Assembly: GCA_030598385.1 (NCBI GenBank)
Contig: JAUVQB010000066.1
Span: 1 to 7,260, forward strand
Length of the DNA stretch: 7,260 nt
Direction: 5' to 3'
DNA from: Alphaproteobacteria bacterium
GTDB lineage: Bacteria > Pseudomonadota > Alphaproteobacteria > Kiloniellales > JAKSDN01
Of this stretch, positions 1 to 7,082 are shown in pieces. Every line of letters begins with the position of its first letter. Within the stretch, counting starts at the first letter, position 1. A program made the translations under genes and the position numbers. The notes below the pieces were generated by a model that had not been told where the DNA came from, searched no databases, and worked only from the letters and a program-made list of their open reading frames with translations.

Positions 1-320
1 AGGAACAGGTGGCGCATCTCTATAATCCGCTGCACCCGGCGGTCTTGCGCCTGATCCAGTTCACCGTCGAGGCGGCGCTCAGGGCCCGCATCCCGATCTC
101 CATCTGCGGCGAGATCGCGGGCGATCCGCGCTTCACCGCCCTGCTCATCGGGCTCGGCGTGCGGGAGCTTTCCATGACCACCAACGCCTTGCCGCGGGTC
201 AAGAGCCGCATCCTGGGCCTCGACCTGCAGGAAGCCACTCGGCGCGCCAGCGTCATCATGGATCAGTCGGATTCCGGGCGAATCATCGCGTTGCTGGACG
301 ACTTCAACGCCCTGGTCTGA
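1..320 (+). CDS. ptsI: Phosphoenolpyruvate-protein phosphotransferase (PTS enzyme I), C-terminal end, partial
   Basis: This is the 3' end of a gene that begins outside the window; the frame is open from base 3 and stops with TGA at 318-320, leaving about 105 residues. They match the end of the PEP-binding TIM barrel of enzyme I. The stretch HPAVLRLI is followed by ICGEIAGDP, whose Cys (codon 105-107) corresponds to the active-site cysteine of enzyme I. Next comes LLIGLGVRELSM, then the LPRVK segment typical of the C-terminus. Enzyme I takes phosphate from PEP and passes it to HPr. In alphaproteobacteria this usually serves a regulatory PTS rather than sugar uptake, and as I recall the genes often lie just upstream of ahcY, as here. 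The C-terminal piece cannot separate PtsI from the GAF-containing PtsP (EINtr); PtsI is preferred on context only. The GTG at 9 is an internal codon, not a start. Confidence 0.88.
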   Translation, partial: EQVAHLYNPLHPAVLRLIQFTVEAALRARIPISICGEIAGDPRFTALLIGLGVRELSMTTNALPRVKSRILGLDLQEATRRASVIMDQSDSGRIIALLDDFNALV

Positions 321-353
321 CCGGGCAAAACCGCTCTAGCGCCAATCGACAGC

Positions 354-382
354 TTGCCCAAGCGCACGCCGCTTGATACATC
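354..382 (+). promoter_or_regulatory. Weak candidate sigma70-type promoter for ahcY
   Basis: TTGCCC (354-359) and TACATC (377-382) are separated by 17 bp, but each matches the consensus only partly (4 of 6 and 3 of 6). It would start transcription just before the 385-409 hairpin and give a leader of about 120 nt. It is offered because ahcY lies 187 bp from ptsI and is likely to have its own promoter; the sequence alone is weak support. Confidence 0.2.
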
Positions 383-412
383 AGCGCCCGCAAGAGTGGC
401 TCTTGGGCGGCT
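383..412 (+). other. Bulged hairpin between ptsI and ahcY (possible terminator or leader structure)
   Basis: An inverted repeat reads CGCCC (385-389), a 2-nt bulge, AAGAG (392-396), the loop TGG, CTCTT (400-404), GGGCG (405-409). The ten base pairs can be extended by AG/CT at the outside if G410 is bulged. It lies 63 bp after the ptsI stop and 96 bp before ahcY. No run of T follows, so it is not a textbook intrinsic terminator. It could be a weak terminator, an mRNA 3'-end stabiliser or a leader structure. Confidence 0.4.
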
Positions 413-453
413 CATAAGGGCCGCGCGGCTTGGAGGCCGCGGCAGCGCGCGCC

Positions 454-499
454 GAGGGATCGCGCAGAGGGATCGCGCAGAGGGATCGCGCAGAGGGAT
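454..499 (+). repeat. 13-bp tandem repeat (3.5 copies) forming the ahcY ribosome-binding region
   Basis: Three perfect copies of GAGGGATCGCGCA lie at 454-466, 467-479 and 480-492, followed by a 7-base partial copy at 493-499. Each copy contains the Shine-Dalgarno-like GAGGG. The last GAGGG (493-497) ends 10 nt before the ahcY ATG, and a further GAGGA (500-504) lies 3 nt before it. The unit is not a multiple of three and lies outside the reading frame, so copy-number change would alter only the leader. Confidence 0.9.
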
Positions 500-507
500 G
501 AGGACGC

Positions 508-1908
<1,401 letters not shown>

Positions 1909-1922
1909 GATTTGGTATTAAC

Positions 1923-2738
1923 CTATCCGCCGAAGACCGGTTCCAGTCCGTGACCTAAGGACTCTGGCTGGCGGTGTTGTTTCTGCTGGCGCGGTTTCTC
2001 CGACAAGGGCGCCGGTCTTCGCGACACCGCGGGCTCGTCCGTTTCCTCAAATCGGTCGGCCGATTGTAAGGATGCGGCCGAGTAGGGATGGCCAATAGAG
2101 AACCTCTTCTCGAACGCGGCGGAGCGATCGTCCCAGTTCGGGCGCGTGGGATCGAGCACGCGCGCCATCTCGAGGTTCCGGCGGGCACTCACCGGATCCT
2201 CCAGGATCCAATAGGCGAAGGCCCGGCTGTCGAGGGTGGCGGGATGGTCAGGGCGCAAGCGGAGGCTTTCATCGCAGTCCGCGAGCGCCGTCTCGCCATA
2301 GCCCATGAATCCGAACAGCCAGCAGCGGTTGGCATAGGCCTGGGCATAAGCGGGATAAAGCTCGGTAGCCTTGTCGTAGTCCCGCAGGGCTTGGACGAAG
2401 GCGCCTTTCGCGAGATGAGCCATGCCGCGGTTCGAGTGGGCGATCGCATAGTTGGGATCGAGCGCCAGCGCCCTGTCGTAATCCTCGATGGCGCTGCCCG
2501 GATCGCCCACGGCCAGGTGAGCGACACCCCGGTTGTTTTGGGCGATCGCCAGTTTGATGCCCCTGGGACCTTCATCCTCGATGCAGCGCGTGTAGAATTC
2601 GATCTCAAGCGCGTGGTTGCCTGCCTGATAGGCCTCCTCGGCCTTCACGCAGTGCTCCAGAGGCGCGGCCTCGGCGCCGCCCCAGGCCATGCCGGAGGCC
2701 AAACCGGAAGCCAGGACTATTGCCGCGAGTGCACGCAT
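1923..2738 (-). CDS. Exported tetratricopeptide-repeat protein, function unknown
   Basis: With the start at 2738 the product has 271 residues and opens with a plain signal peptide: MRA, a hydrophobic stretch (about 4-20) and an Ala-X-Ala-like end near residue 25. The body is TPR: one divergent unit (about 29-62), then 34-residue units at 63-96, 97-130, 131-164 and 165-198, with the expected pattern (NRGVAHLAVGD, A-I-x-DYDRALALDPN). The tail from about 200 is Pro/Arg/Gln/Glu-rich and probably unstructured. Cysteines at 30, 52, 139 and 155 could pair in an oxidising periplasm; Cys30 is not in a lipobox. TPRs bind other proteins, so a periplasmic scaffold or assembly role is possible but not shown. 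The frame also opens at an ATG at 2828, but that would put 30 charged residues ahead of the signal peptide and overlap the micro-ORF at 2794-2880, so 2738 is preferred. Neither start has a strong Shine-Dalgarno sequence. Confidence 0.85.
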   Translation of the reverse strand: MRALAAIVLASGLASGMAWGGAEAAPLEHCVKAEEAYQAGNHALEIEFYTRCIEDEGPRGIKLAIAQNNRGVAHLAVGDPGSAIEDYDRALALDPNYAIAHSNRGMAHLAKGAFVQALRDYDKATELYPAYAQAYANRCWLFGFMGYGETALADCDESLRLRPDHPATLDSRAFAYWILEDPVSARRNLEMARVLDPTRPNWDDRSAAFEKRFSIGHPYSAASLQSADRFEETDEPAVSRRPAPLSEKPRQQKQHRQPESLGHGLEPVFGG

Positions 2739-2793
2739 GGAAATTATCCGATGATGTTCGGCAAGCGGGACGGAAGAGTGGGCCAGGGTCTGA

Positions 2794-2880
2794 TCAGCCC
2801 GGGAAAATTTGCGATACCGCCACGACATGGAGCGCCCAAAAGCCCATGCATGCCGAGAGAATGAAAATTGCGCCTTTCAT
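2794..2880 (-). CDS. Possible 28-residue single-span membrane micro-protein
   Basis: On the minus strand an ATG at 2880-2878 opens a 28-codon frame ending in TGA at 2796-2794. The peptide begins MKGAIFILSACMGFWAL and ends VVAVSQIFPG: one Lys after the Met, then about 22 mostly hydrophobic residues, the shape of a single membrane helix. AGGG lies just upstream of the ATG (spacing only 3 nt). The ORF sits about 59 nt downstream of the predicted start of the leftward transcript and ends 55 nt before the TPR gene start, so it would be the first gene of that transcript. I do not recognise the family. A chance hydrophobic ORF this short is possible, and the case rests on position and composition. 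Confidence 0.35.
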   Translation of the reverse strand: MKGAIFILSACMGFWALHVVAVSQIFPG

Positions 2881-2920
2881 CAGCCCTGCGATTCCCCCCA
2901 AGAAACACGACGCGGGCATC

Positions 2921-2937
2921 AATTAATCGTGTTAATT
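2921..2937. promoter_or_regulatory. Palindrome AATTAA-N5-TTAATT, possible operator
   Basis: AATTAA (2921-2926) and TTAATT (2932-2937) are perfect inverted arms around TCGTG. The palindrome lies a few bases downstream of the start point predicted from the leftward promoter at 2946-2974, where a bound repressor would block transcription. No regulator is encoded in the window, so the binding protein is unknown. Confidence 0.4.
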
Positions 2938-2945
2938 ATTTGAAA

Positions 2946-2974
2946 ACTATATCAGTAACTTCATGTTTTGTCAA
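2946..2974 (-). promoter_or_regulatory. Near-consensus sigma70 promoter reading left towards the micro-ORF and TPR gene
   Basis: On the minus strand, TTGACA (2974-2969, 6 of 6) and TATAGT (2951-2946, 5 of 6) are separated by exactly 17 bp. Transcription should begin near 2938-2940, giving a leader of about 59 nt to the micro-ORF and about 200 nt to the TPR gene start. This is the best promoter match I found in the window. Confidence 0.65.
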
Positions 2975-2985
2975 TAATAACAAAA
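2966..2985. promoter_or_regulatory. Inverted repeat TTTTGT-N8-ACAAAA over the -35 box
   Basis: TTTTGT (2966-2971) and ACAAAA (2980-2985) are perfect 6-bp arms around an 8-bp AT-rich centre. The left arm overlaps the -35 box of the leftward promoter, so a bound protein would compete with RNA polymerase. In AT-rich DNA, short palindromes also arise by chance, so confidence is modest. Confidence 0.3.
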
Positions 2986-2989
2986 TAAC

Positions 2990-3036
2990 TTGTTAACTAT
3001 TGCTATTAGTATTTGTTAACTTTGAATATTAACCAT
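2990..3036. promoter_or_regulatory. Direct repeat of TTGTTAACT at 23-bp spacing, plus a CtrA-type TTAACCAT box
   Basis: TTGTTAACT occurs at 2990-2998 and again at 3013-3021, 23 bp apart (about two helical turns), each followed by similar sequence (ATTG and TTG). TTAACCAT follows at 3029-3036. TTAACCAT is a known short form of the binding motif of CtrA, the alphaproteobacterial cell-cycle regulator. The classic full motif TTAA-N7-TTAAC is absent: the nearest upstream TTAA is 9 bp away. The site lies 228 bp before divL, which acts in the CtrA pathway, so regulation by CtrA is attractive but inferred. Confidence 0.35.
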
Positions 3037-3171
3037 CGCCGAATATTTGTAGATACGGCCGGGCTCCGTTTTCTTTCAAAGCCGCGAGAGCGTGGCCGAG
3101 ATCGCTCCTTTCGTTGTCGTGTGCCGCTCCGGGCCGACGATGACGGCCGTTGCGGCCCCCGCATCCGGCGC

Positions 3172-3201
3172 TTGTTTCGACTCGATAGGCTTGCTTACAC
3201 T
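3172..3201 (+). promoter_or_regulatory. divL: Weak candidate promoter in the divL leader
   Basis: TTGTTT (3172-3177) and TACACT (3196-3201) are separated by 18 bp. The -10 matches 4 of 6 and the -35 only its first three bases. It would give a leader of about 55 nt to divL. The rest of 3053-3263 is GC-rich and holds only short hairpins such as GGCCG/CGGCC (3132-3148) with a 7-nt loop. I see no riboswitch. Promoters further up in the AT-rich island are an alternative. Confidence 0.22.
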
Positions 3202-3263
3202 TTCGGTTCCGTGCGAAGCCTGAGTCCCGCAACCCAGCGCGTAACAGACGATCCGTCGCCGAA

Positions 3264-5396
3264 ATGCCGGTTGAAATCCTTGCAGCCTTGATCGCCGCGT
3301 TCATTGCGGTGCTCGTTTCGGTGCTCTACGCCTTGCGCCAAAGGGTACGTGCGGCCGAAGCGCGCATGGAGTTGGCACAGCTTGGTCAGAAATTAAAAAA
3401 CATAGGCACGGAGGTTGCGGGGACCATCGCCCAGGCCGAGTCCGAGCGAGATGCCGCCCTCGCGATTCTCGATGCCCTGCCGACGCCCGTGTGGCGGCGC
3501 GGCGCCGATCACGCTCTGGCCTACTGCAACCGCGCCTATGCGGCGGCGGTGGGGCGCGATGCCGAGGCCGTGGTGGATGAAGCCACCGAGCTGCCGGGCA
3601 AGGCGCAGGCCAGTGTCAGCCGCGCGCTCGCCAGGCGGGCTCTGGAGAGCGGTAAGATCAGCTCCGAGCGCCTGCACGTGGTGGTGGCCGGCGAACGGCG
3701 ACTGATGGAGCTGTTCGAGACCCCACTATCGGCCCAGGATTCATCCGCACCGGCCGATGACGGCGCCGGCGAAACCGCCGGCATGGCGCTCGACCGAACG
3801 GCAAGCGAGGAGCTGCAGAGCGAACTCAAGCGGCACATCGAGGCCCATGCCGAAGTGCTGGAAGCGCTCGGCAGCGGCATCGCCATCTTCGGCCCGGACA
3901 TGCACCTCAAGTTCTTCAACACCGCCTATGCCCGCCTATGGGGCCTCGAGGAGGAGGCGCTCAAGGGCGAGCCGCATCTCAACGACATCCATGAGCTGTT
4001 GCGCGAGCAGCGGCGACTGCCCGAGCAATCGGACTTTCCGGCCTATAAGCGCGATCAGGTGCGCCTGTTCAGCACCCTGATCGAGCCGCTGGAGGATCTG
4101 TTGCACCTGCCCGACGGCACGACCTTGCGCCTGACCGCGACGCCCCACCCCTTCGGCGGCGTCCTCATGTCGTTCGAGGACGTCACCGACCGCCTGGCGC
4201 TGGAGAGTTCCTACAACACTCTGATCGCCGTGCAGCGGGAAACCCTGGATCATCTTTTCGAAGGCGTCGCGGTCTACGGGGCCGATGGGCGTCTCAAGCT
4301 GTTCAACCCGGTCTACGCGCGGCTCTGGGGCCTGGCCGAGAACTTCCTTGGCGGCGAGCCGCACATGCGCGAGGTGGTCCCGCAGACCCGGCCCTATTTC
4401 GATACCCCGGATGGTGACTGGCCCGCCTTGATGGAGCGGATCCTCGGGCAATCGACGGAACCCAACGCCCGCAGCCGGCGCCGCGAGCGGGCCGACGGCT
4501 CGGTCGTCGAATGGGCCCAAGTCCCGTTGCCCGACGGGGCTAATCTCTTCACCTTCCTTGACGTGACCGATTCGATCCGGGTCGAGCGGGCCCTGCGGGA
4601 ACGCAACGAAGCCCTGGAGACCGCCGACCGGCTGAAGTCGGAGTTCATCGCCAACGTGTCCTACGAGCTGCGCACGCCGCTCAACGCCATCGTCGGGTTC
4701 GCCGAGATCCTCGAAAACCAGTACTTCGGCGAGCTCAACGAACGGCAGCTCGAATACAGCCAGGCCATCGTCGAGTCCTCGCAACGCCTGCATACCCTGA
4801 TCAACGACATCCTCGATCTCGCCACCATCGAGGCGGGCTACCTGCGCCTCGACCTCGGCGAGGTGGATCTCCGGACCTTGCTCGAGAGCGTTTACAATCT
4901 CGGTTTCGAGCGGGCGCGCAACCGCGGGATCGAACTGGTGCTCGATTGCTCGCCCGATATCGGGGCGCAAACCGCCGACGAGCTGCGGCTGAAGCAGGCG
5001 CTGTTTAATCTGCTGTCGAATGCAGTGAAATTTACCCCGGAGGGCGGGCGCGTGACCATGAGCGCCCGCCGCCGGGAGGATGGCGTCGAGGTGTCGGTCG
5101 CCGATACCGGCGTGGGTATCGCGGAATCGGACCAAGACCGGATCTTCGAGAGCTTCGAGCGCGGCGGCGGCGGCCGCCAATCGGGTGCCGGGCTGGGCCT
5201 TTCGCTGGTCAAGCGGTTGATCGAGCTGCACGGCGGCAGGGTCACACTCGATTCCCAGGCCGGCGAGGGAACCTGCGTGACCTGCTTCATCCCCGCGAGC
5301 CCGCCGCCCCAAGACTCGGCGATGCCGGAGGAGGCGGCGACCGGCGCCGAACTCGCAGAACCGGCCGCCGCACCGGAAGCAGCCGCCGGACAGTGA
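3264..5396 (+). CDS. divL: DivL-type atypical kinase: membrane anchor, three PAS domains, tyrosine in the H-box
   Basis: The 710-residue protein starts with one membrane helix (about 5-24) and a short charged linker. Then come a degenerate PAS domain (about 66-150), two PAS domains much alike (about 195-312 and 325-441), a HisKA-type dimerisation domain (about 455-520), an HATPase domain to about 672 and an Ala/Glu-rich tail. The H-box reads FIANVSYELRTPLNAI, with Tyr467 where kinases have the phosphorylated His. This is the mark of Caulobacter DivL, an essential regulator that binds DivK and controls the CckA-CtrA relay. The ATP site looks intact: N-box Asn586, DTGVG (614-618), FERGGGG and GAGLG (641-645). 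The protein probably acts at the membrane as a modulator of another kinase, not as a kinase itself. The start is firm: an in-frame TAG lies at 3186-3188 with no ATG, GTG or TTG before 3264, although no clear Shine-Dalgarno is seen. DivL is usually somewhat longer (769 residues in Caulobacter). Confidence 0.9.
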   Translation: MPVEILAALIAAFIAVLVSVLYALRQRVRAAEARMELAQLGQKLKNIGTEVAGTIAQAESERDAALAILDALPTPVWRRGADHALAYCNRAYAAAVGRDAEAVVDEATELPGKAQASVSRALARRALESGKISSERLHVVVAGERRLMELFETPLSAQDSSAPADDGAGETAGMALDRTASEELQSELKRHIEAHAEVLEALGSGIAIFGPDMHLKFFNTAYARLWGLEEEALKGEPHLNDIHELLREQRRLPEQSDFPAYKRDQVRLFSTLIEPLEDLLHLPDGTTLRLTATPHPFGGVLMSFEDVTDRLALESSYNTLIAVQRETLDHLFEGVAVYGADGRLKLFNPVYARLWGLAENFLGGEPHMREVVPQTRPYFDTPDGDWPALMERILGQSTEPNARSRRRERADGSVVEWAQVPLPDGANLFTFLDVTDSIRVERALRERNEALETADRLKSEFIANVSYELRTPLNAIVGFAEILENQYFGELNERQLEYSQAIVESSQRLHTLINDILDLATIEAGYLRLDLGEVDLRTLLESVYNLGFERARNRGIELVLDCSPDIGAQTADELRLKQALFNLLSNAVKFTPEGGRVTMSARRREDGVEVSVADTGVGIAESDQDRIFESFERGGGGRQSGAGLGLSLVKRLIELHGGRVTLDSQAGEGTCVTCFIPASPPPQDSAMPEEAATGAELAEPAAAPEAAAGQ

Positions 5397-5524
5397 ACCG
5401 CGTCTGCCAGACCAGAAACCGCGGCCCGTCGATCGGCCCAGGCGTCCAGTGGCCGGGCCACCCGTCGCGATGCCTCGGCGGGGCCCGGTTGTCGCGGCGC
5501 CGGGCGGCGGCTAAAAGGGCTCAA

Positions 5525-6076
5525 ATGACCCTTGGCACGGACATTCCACCGGATTCCGTCGCGCTTGCGCTGCCCGACGAGTCGTCGACTTTGGCTCTGG
5601 CGCGGTCCCTGGCCGGGCTGCTTCAGGCGGGCGATGTCGTCTTCTTGATCGGCGATCTGGGTGCCGGCAAGACGACCTTCGCGCGCGGTCTGATCAACGC
5701 CTTGCCGCCGGAGGGTGACACGGGGCCCGGTGACACGGGGGCCGGCGACACGGGTTCGCACGGCGGCGGCCGCGAGGACGAGGTGCCCAGCCCCACTTTT
5801 ACGCTGGTGCAGATCTATGAACGCCGGCCGGCGCCGGTCTGGCACGTCGATCTCTATCGACTGACGCGGCCCGAGGAGGTCGAGGAGCTGGGCCTCGAAG
5901 AGGCCGCCGGCGAGGCGATCACCTTGATCGAATGGCCGGATCGCCTGGGCCGACGGATTCCCGCGGACCGCTTGGAGGTGCGCTTGGATTATGGCGAGTC
6001 GGATGAGGCGAGGGCCGCGGTGCTTGCCGGTTACGGAAGTTGGGCCTTGCGTCTTGGGGCGATAGCAGATGGCTGA
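5525..6076 (+). CDS. tsaE: tRNA t6A37 threonylcarbamoyl adenosine biosynthesis ATPase TsaE
   Basis: TsaE is the small ATPase that works with TsaB and TsaD to place threonylcarbamoyl on A37 of ANN-decoding tRNAs, in the cytosol. The 183 residues contain the Walker A motif GDLGAGKTT (43-51), the switch segment SPTFTLV (89-95), HVDLYRL (107-113) and IEWPDRLG (135-142), all family signatures in the right order. The ATG at 5525 is chosen because AAGGG (5516-5520) stands 4 nt before it and the family N-terminus begins there. The frame runs back to a GTG at 5393 overlapping the divL stop, but those 44 extra residues are Arg-rich and unlike TsaE. Between Walker A and the switch segment is an unusual Gly/Asp-rich loop (about 62-86) with three GDTG repeats. 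The gene lies 128 bp after divL and overlaps amgK by 8 nt. Confidence 0.95.
   Translation: MTLGTDIPPDSVALALPDESSTLALARSLAGLLQAGDVVFLIGDLGAGKTTFARGLINALPPEGDTGPGDTGAGDTGSHGGGREDEVPSPTFTLVQIYERRPAPVWHVDLYRLTRPEEVEELGLEEAAGEAITLIEWPDRLGRRIPADRLEVRLDYGESDEARAAVLAGYGSWALRLGAIADG
5714..5758 (+). repeat. 15-bp in-frame tandem repeat in tsaE (GDTGx, three copies)
   Basis: Three diverging 15-bp units (5714-5728, 5729-5743, 5744-5758) encode GDTGP, GDTGA and GDTGS, residues 64-78 of TsaE. The unit length keeps the frame. The units differ at only a few bases, indicating fairly recent duplication within a loop. Confidence 0.85.
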
Positions 6077-7082
6077 TCGCGCCGACCATATCGCGGCCTT
6101 TCTGGCGGATGCCGGCTGGGGCGCAGCCGCGCGCCGCCCGCTGGCGGGCGATGCGTCGTTCCGCCGCTACGAGCGACTGAGCCTGGATGAGCGCCGCGCT
6201 GTGCTGATGGACGCGCCGCCGCCCGAGGAGGACGTGAACGCCTTCCACAGGGTCGAACGCTTGCTGCTGTCCCTCGGCCTGAGCGCGCCGCGAGCGCTGG
6301 CCGTAAACCAAGCCGAGGGCTTGATGCTGCTGGAGGACCTTGGCGACCGCACCTTCACCCGGGCGTTGGCCGAGGGCGACGATGAAAGGGCACTTTACGA
6401 GCTCGCCGTCGATGTCCTGATCCACCTGCACCTCGCCGCGGATGCGAAAGCGCTCGCCGCCGCGCCCCTGCCGGACTACGACGACGACCGCTTGCTGCAA
6501 GAGGCCCTGCTGCTGACCGACTGGTATCTGCCGGCGCTCAGCGGCGCCGCAACGCCGGCGGCCGTGCGCGACGCCTACGTAGAGGCCTGGCGGTCGGTTT
6601 TCCCGCTGGCCCGGCGCGTCCCGCCAACGCTGGTGCTTCGCGACTATCACGTGGACAACCTGATGGTGCTGGAGGGGCGCCCCGGCGTCGCCGGCTGCGG
6701 CCTGCTCGACTTTCAGGACGCGGTCATCGGGCCGCGCAGCTACGATCTGGTGTCGCTGCTCGAGGACGCGCGGCGCGACATACCCGTGGGTCTGATCGCC
6801 GCGATGCTGGCGCGCTATCTCGCGGCCTTTCCCGAGACCGACCCGGCGGCCTTCCAAGCCAGCTACGCCATCCTGGGCGCCCAGCGCAGCGCCAAGATCA
6901 TCGGCATCTTCACCCGCCTGTGCCGGCGCGACGGCAAGGACCTCTACCTGCGCCACATTCCCCGGGTCTGGCGCCTGATGGAGGGCGATCTGACGGCACC
7001 CGAGTTGGCGCCGGTCAAGGCCTGGTTCGATGAGGTCCTGCCGCCGGGCGAGCGGCGGGTGCCGTCGGCGGAGGCGGCATGA
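6069..7082 (+). CDS. amgK: N-acetylmuramate/N-acetylglucosamine anomeric kinase AmgK (APH-fold phosphotransferase)
   Basis: AmgK phosphorylates C1 of MurNAc (and GlcNAc) from wall turnover, making MurNAc-1-phosphate for MurU in the recycling route that bypasses de novo, fosfomycin-sensitive UDP-MurNAc synthesis. The 337-residue protein has the aminoglycoside-phosphotransferase fold. GDASFRRY (27-34) begins the nucleotide-binding lobe, followed by LMDAPP (46-51) and LLEDLGD (87-93). RDYHVDN (191-197) carries the catalytic Asp192 and the metal ligand Asn197. LLDFQDA (212-218) holds the second metal-binding Asp214, followed by [17 protein letters not shown]. Sequence alone could be read as a generic aminoglycoside phosphotransferase, but the murU partner next door favours AmgK and nothing suggests drug resistance. 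The ATG overlaps the tsaE end by 8 nt, and the stop overlaps the murU start (ATGA), so translation is probably coupled on both sides. Confidence 0.88.
   Translation: MADRADHIAAFLADAGWGAAARRPLAGDASFRRYERLSLDERRAVLMDAPPPEEDVNAFHRVERLLLSLGLSAPRALAVNQAEGLMLLEDLGDRTFTRALAEGDDERALYELAVDVLIHLHLAADAKALAAAPLPDYDDDRLLQEALLLTDWYLPALSGAATPAAVRDAYVEAWRSVFPLARRVPPTLVLRDYHVDNLMVLEGRPGVAGCGLLDFQDAVIGPRSYDLVSLLEDARRDIPVGLIAAMLARYLAAFPETDPAAFQASYAILGAQRSAKIIGIFTRLCRRDGKDLYLRHIPRVWRLMEGDLTAPELAPVKAWFDEVLPPGERRVPSAEAA

Noticed and set aside
321..507. SAH or SAM riboswitch in the ahcY leader
   Set aside because: I looked for the GAGGAGCGCTGCAAC-like core of the SAH element and for SAM-II-type features and found none; the purine-rich part is a simple 13-bp repeat.
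2088..2864. 258-codon + strand frame opposite the TPR gene
   Set aside because: The minus strand has a signal peptide and regular 34-residue TPR units; the plus-strand product has no motif and is a GC-rich shadow.
2920..3050. Replication origin in the AT-rich island
   Set aside because: No DnaA box (TTATNCACA) is present and the neighbouring genes are not those near known alphaproteobacterial origins; a divergent promoter region explains the composition.
3179..3226. Two GANTC (CcrM methylation) sites in the divL leader as a cell-cycle switch
   Set aside because: GACTC (3179-3183) and GAGTC (3222-3226) are real, but GANTC occurs many times across this window, including inside genes, so a pair here is not clearly enriched.
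3013..3291. 92-codon + strand frame starting at a TTG in the AT-rich island
   Set aside because: It is an Arg-rich product without motifs, starts inside a regulatory repeat, and overlaps the firm divL start in another frame.
5393..5524. 44-residue N-terminal extension of TsaE from a GTG overlapping the divL stop
   Set aside because: The extension is Arg-rich and unlike the TsaE family, whereas the ATG at 5525 has AAGGG just upstream and gives the normal N-terminus.
6069..7082. Aminoglycoside resistance gene
   Set aside because: The APH fold is shared by many small-molecule kinases; the overlap with murU and the motifs point to the sugar kinase AmgK.
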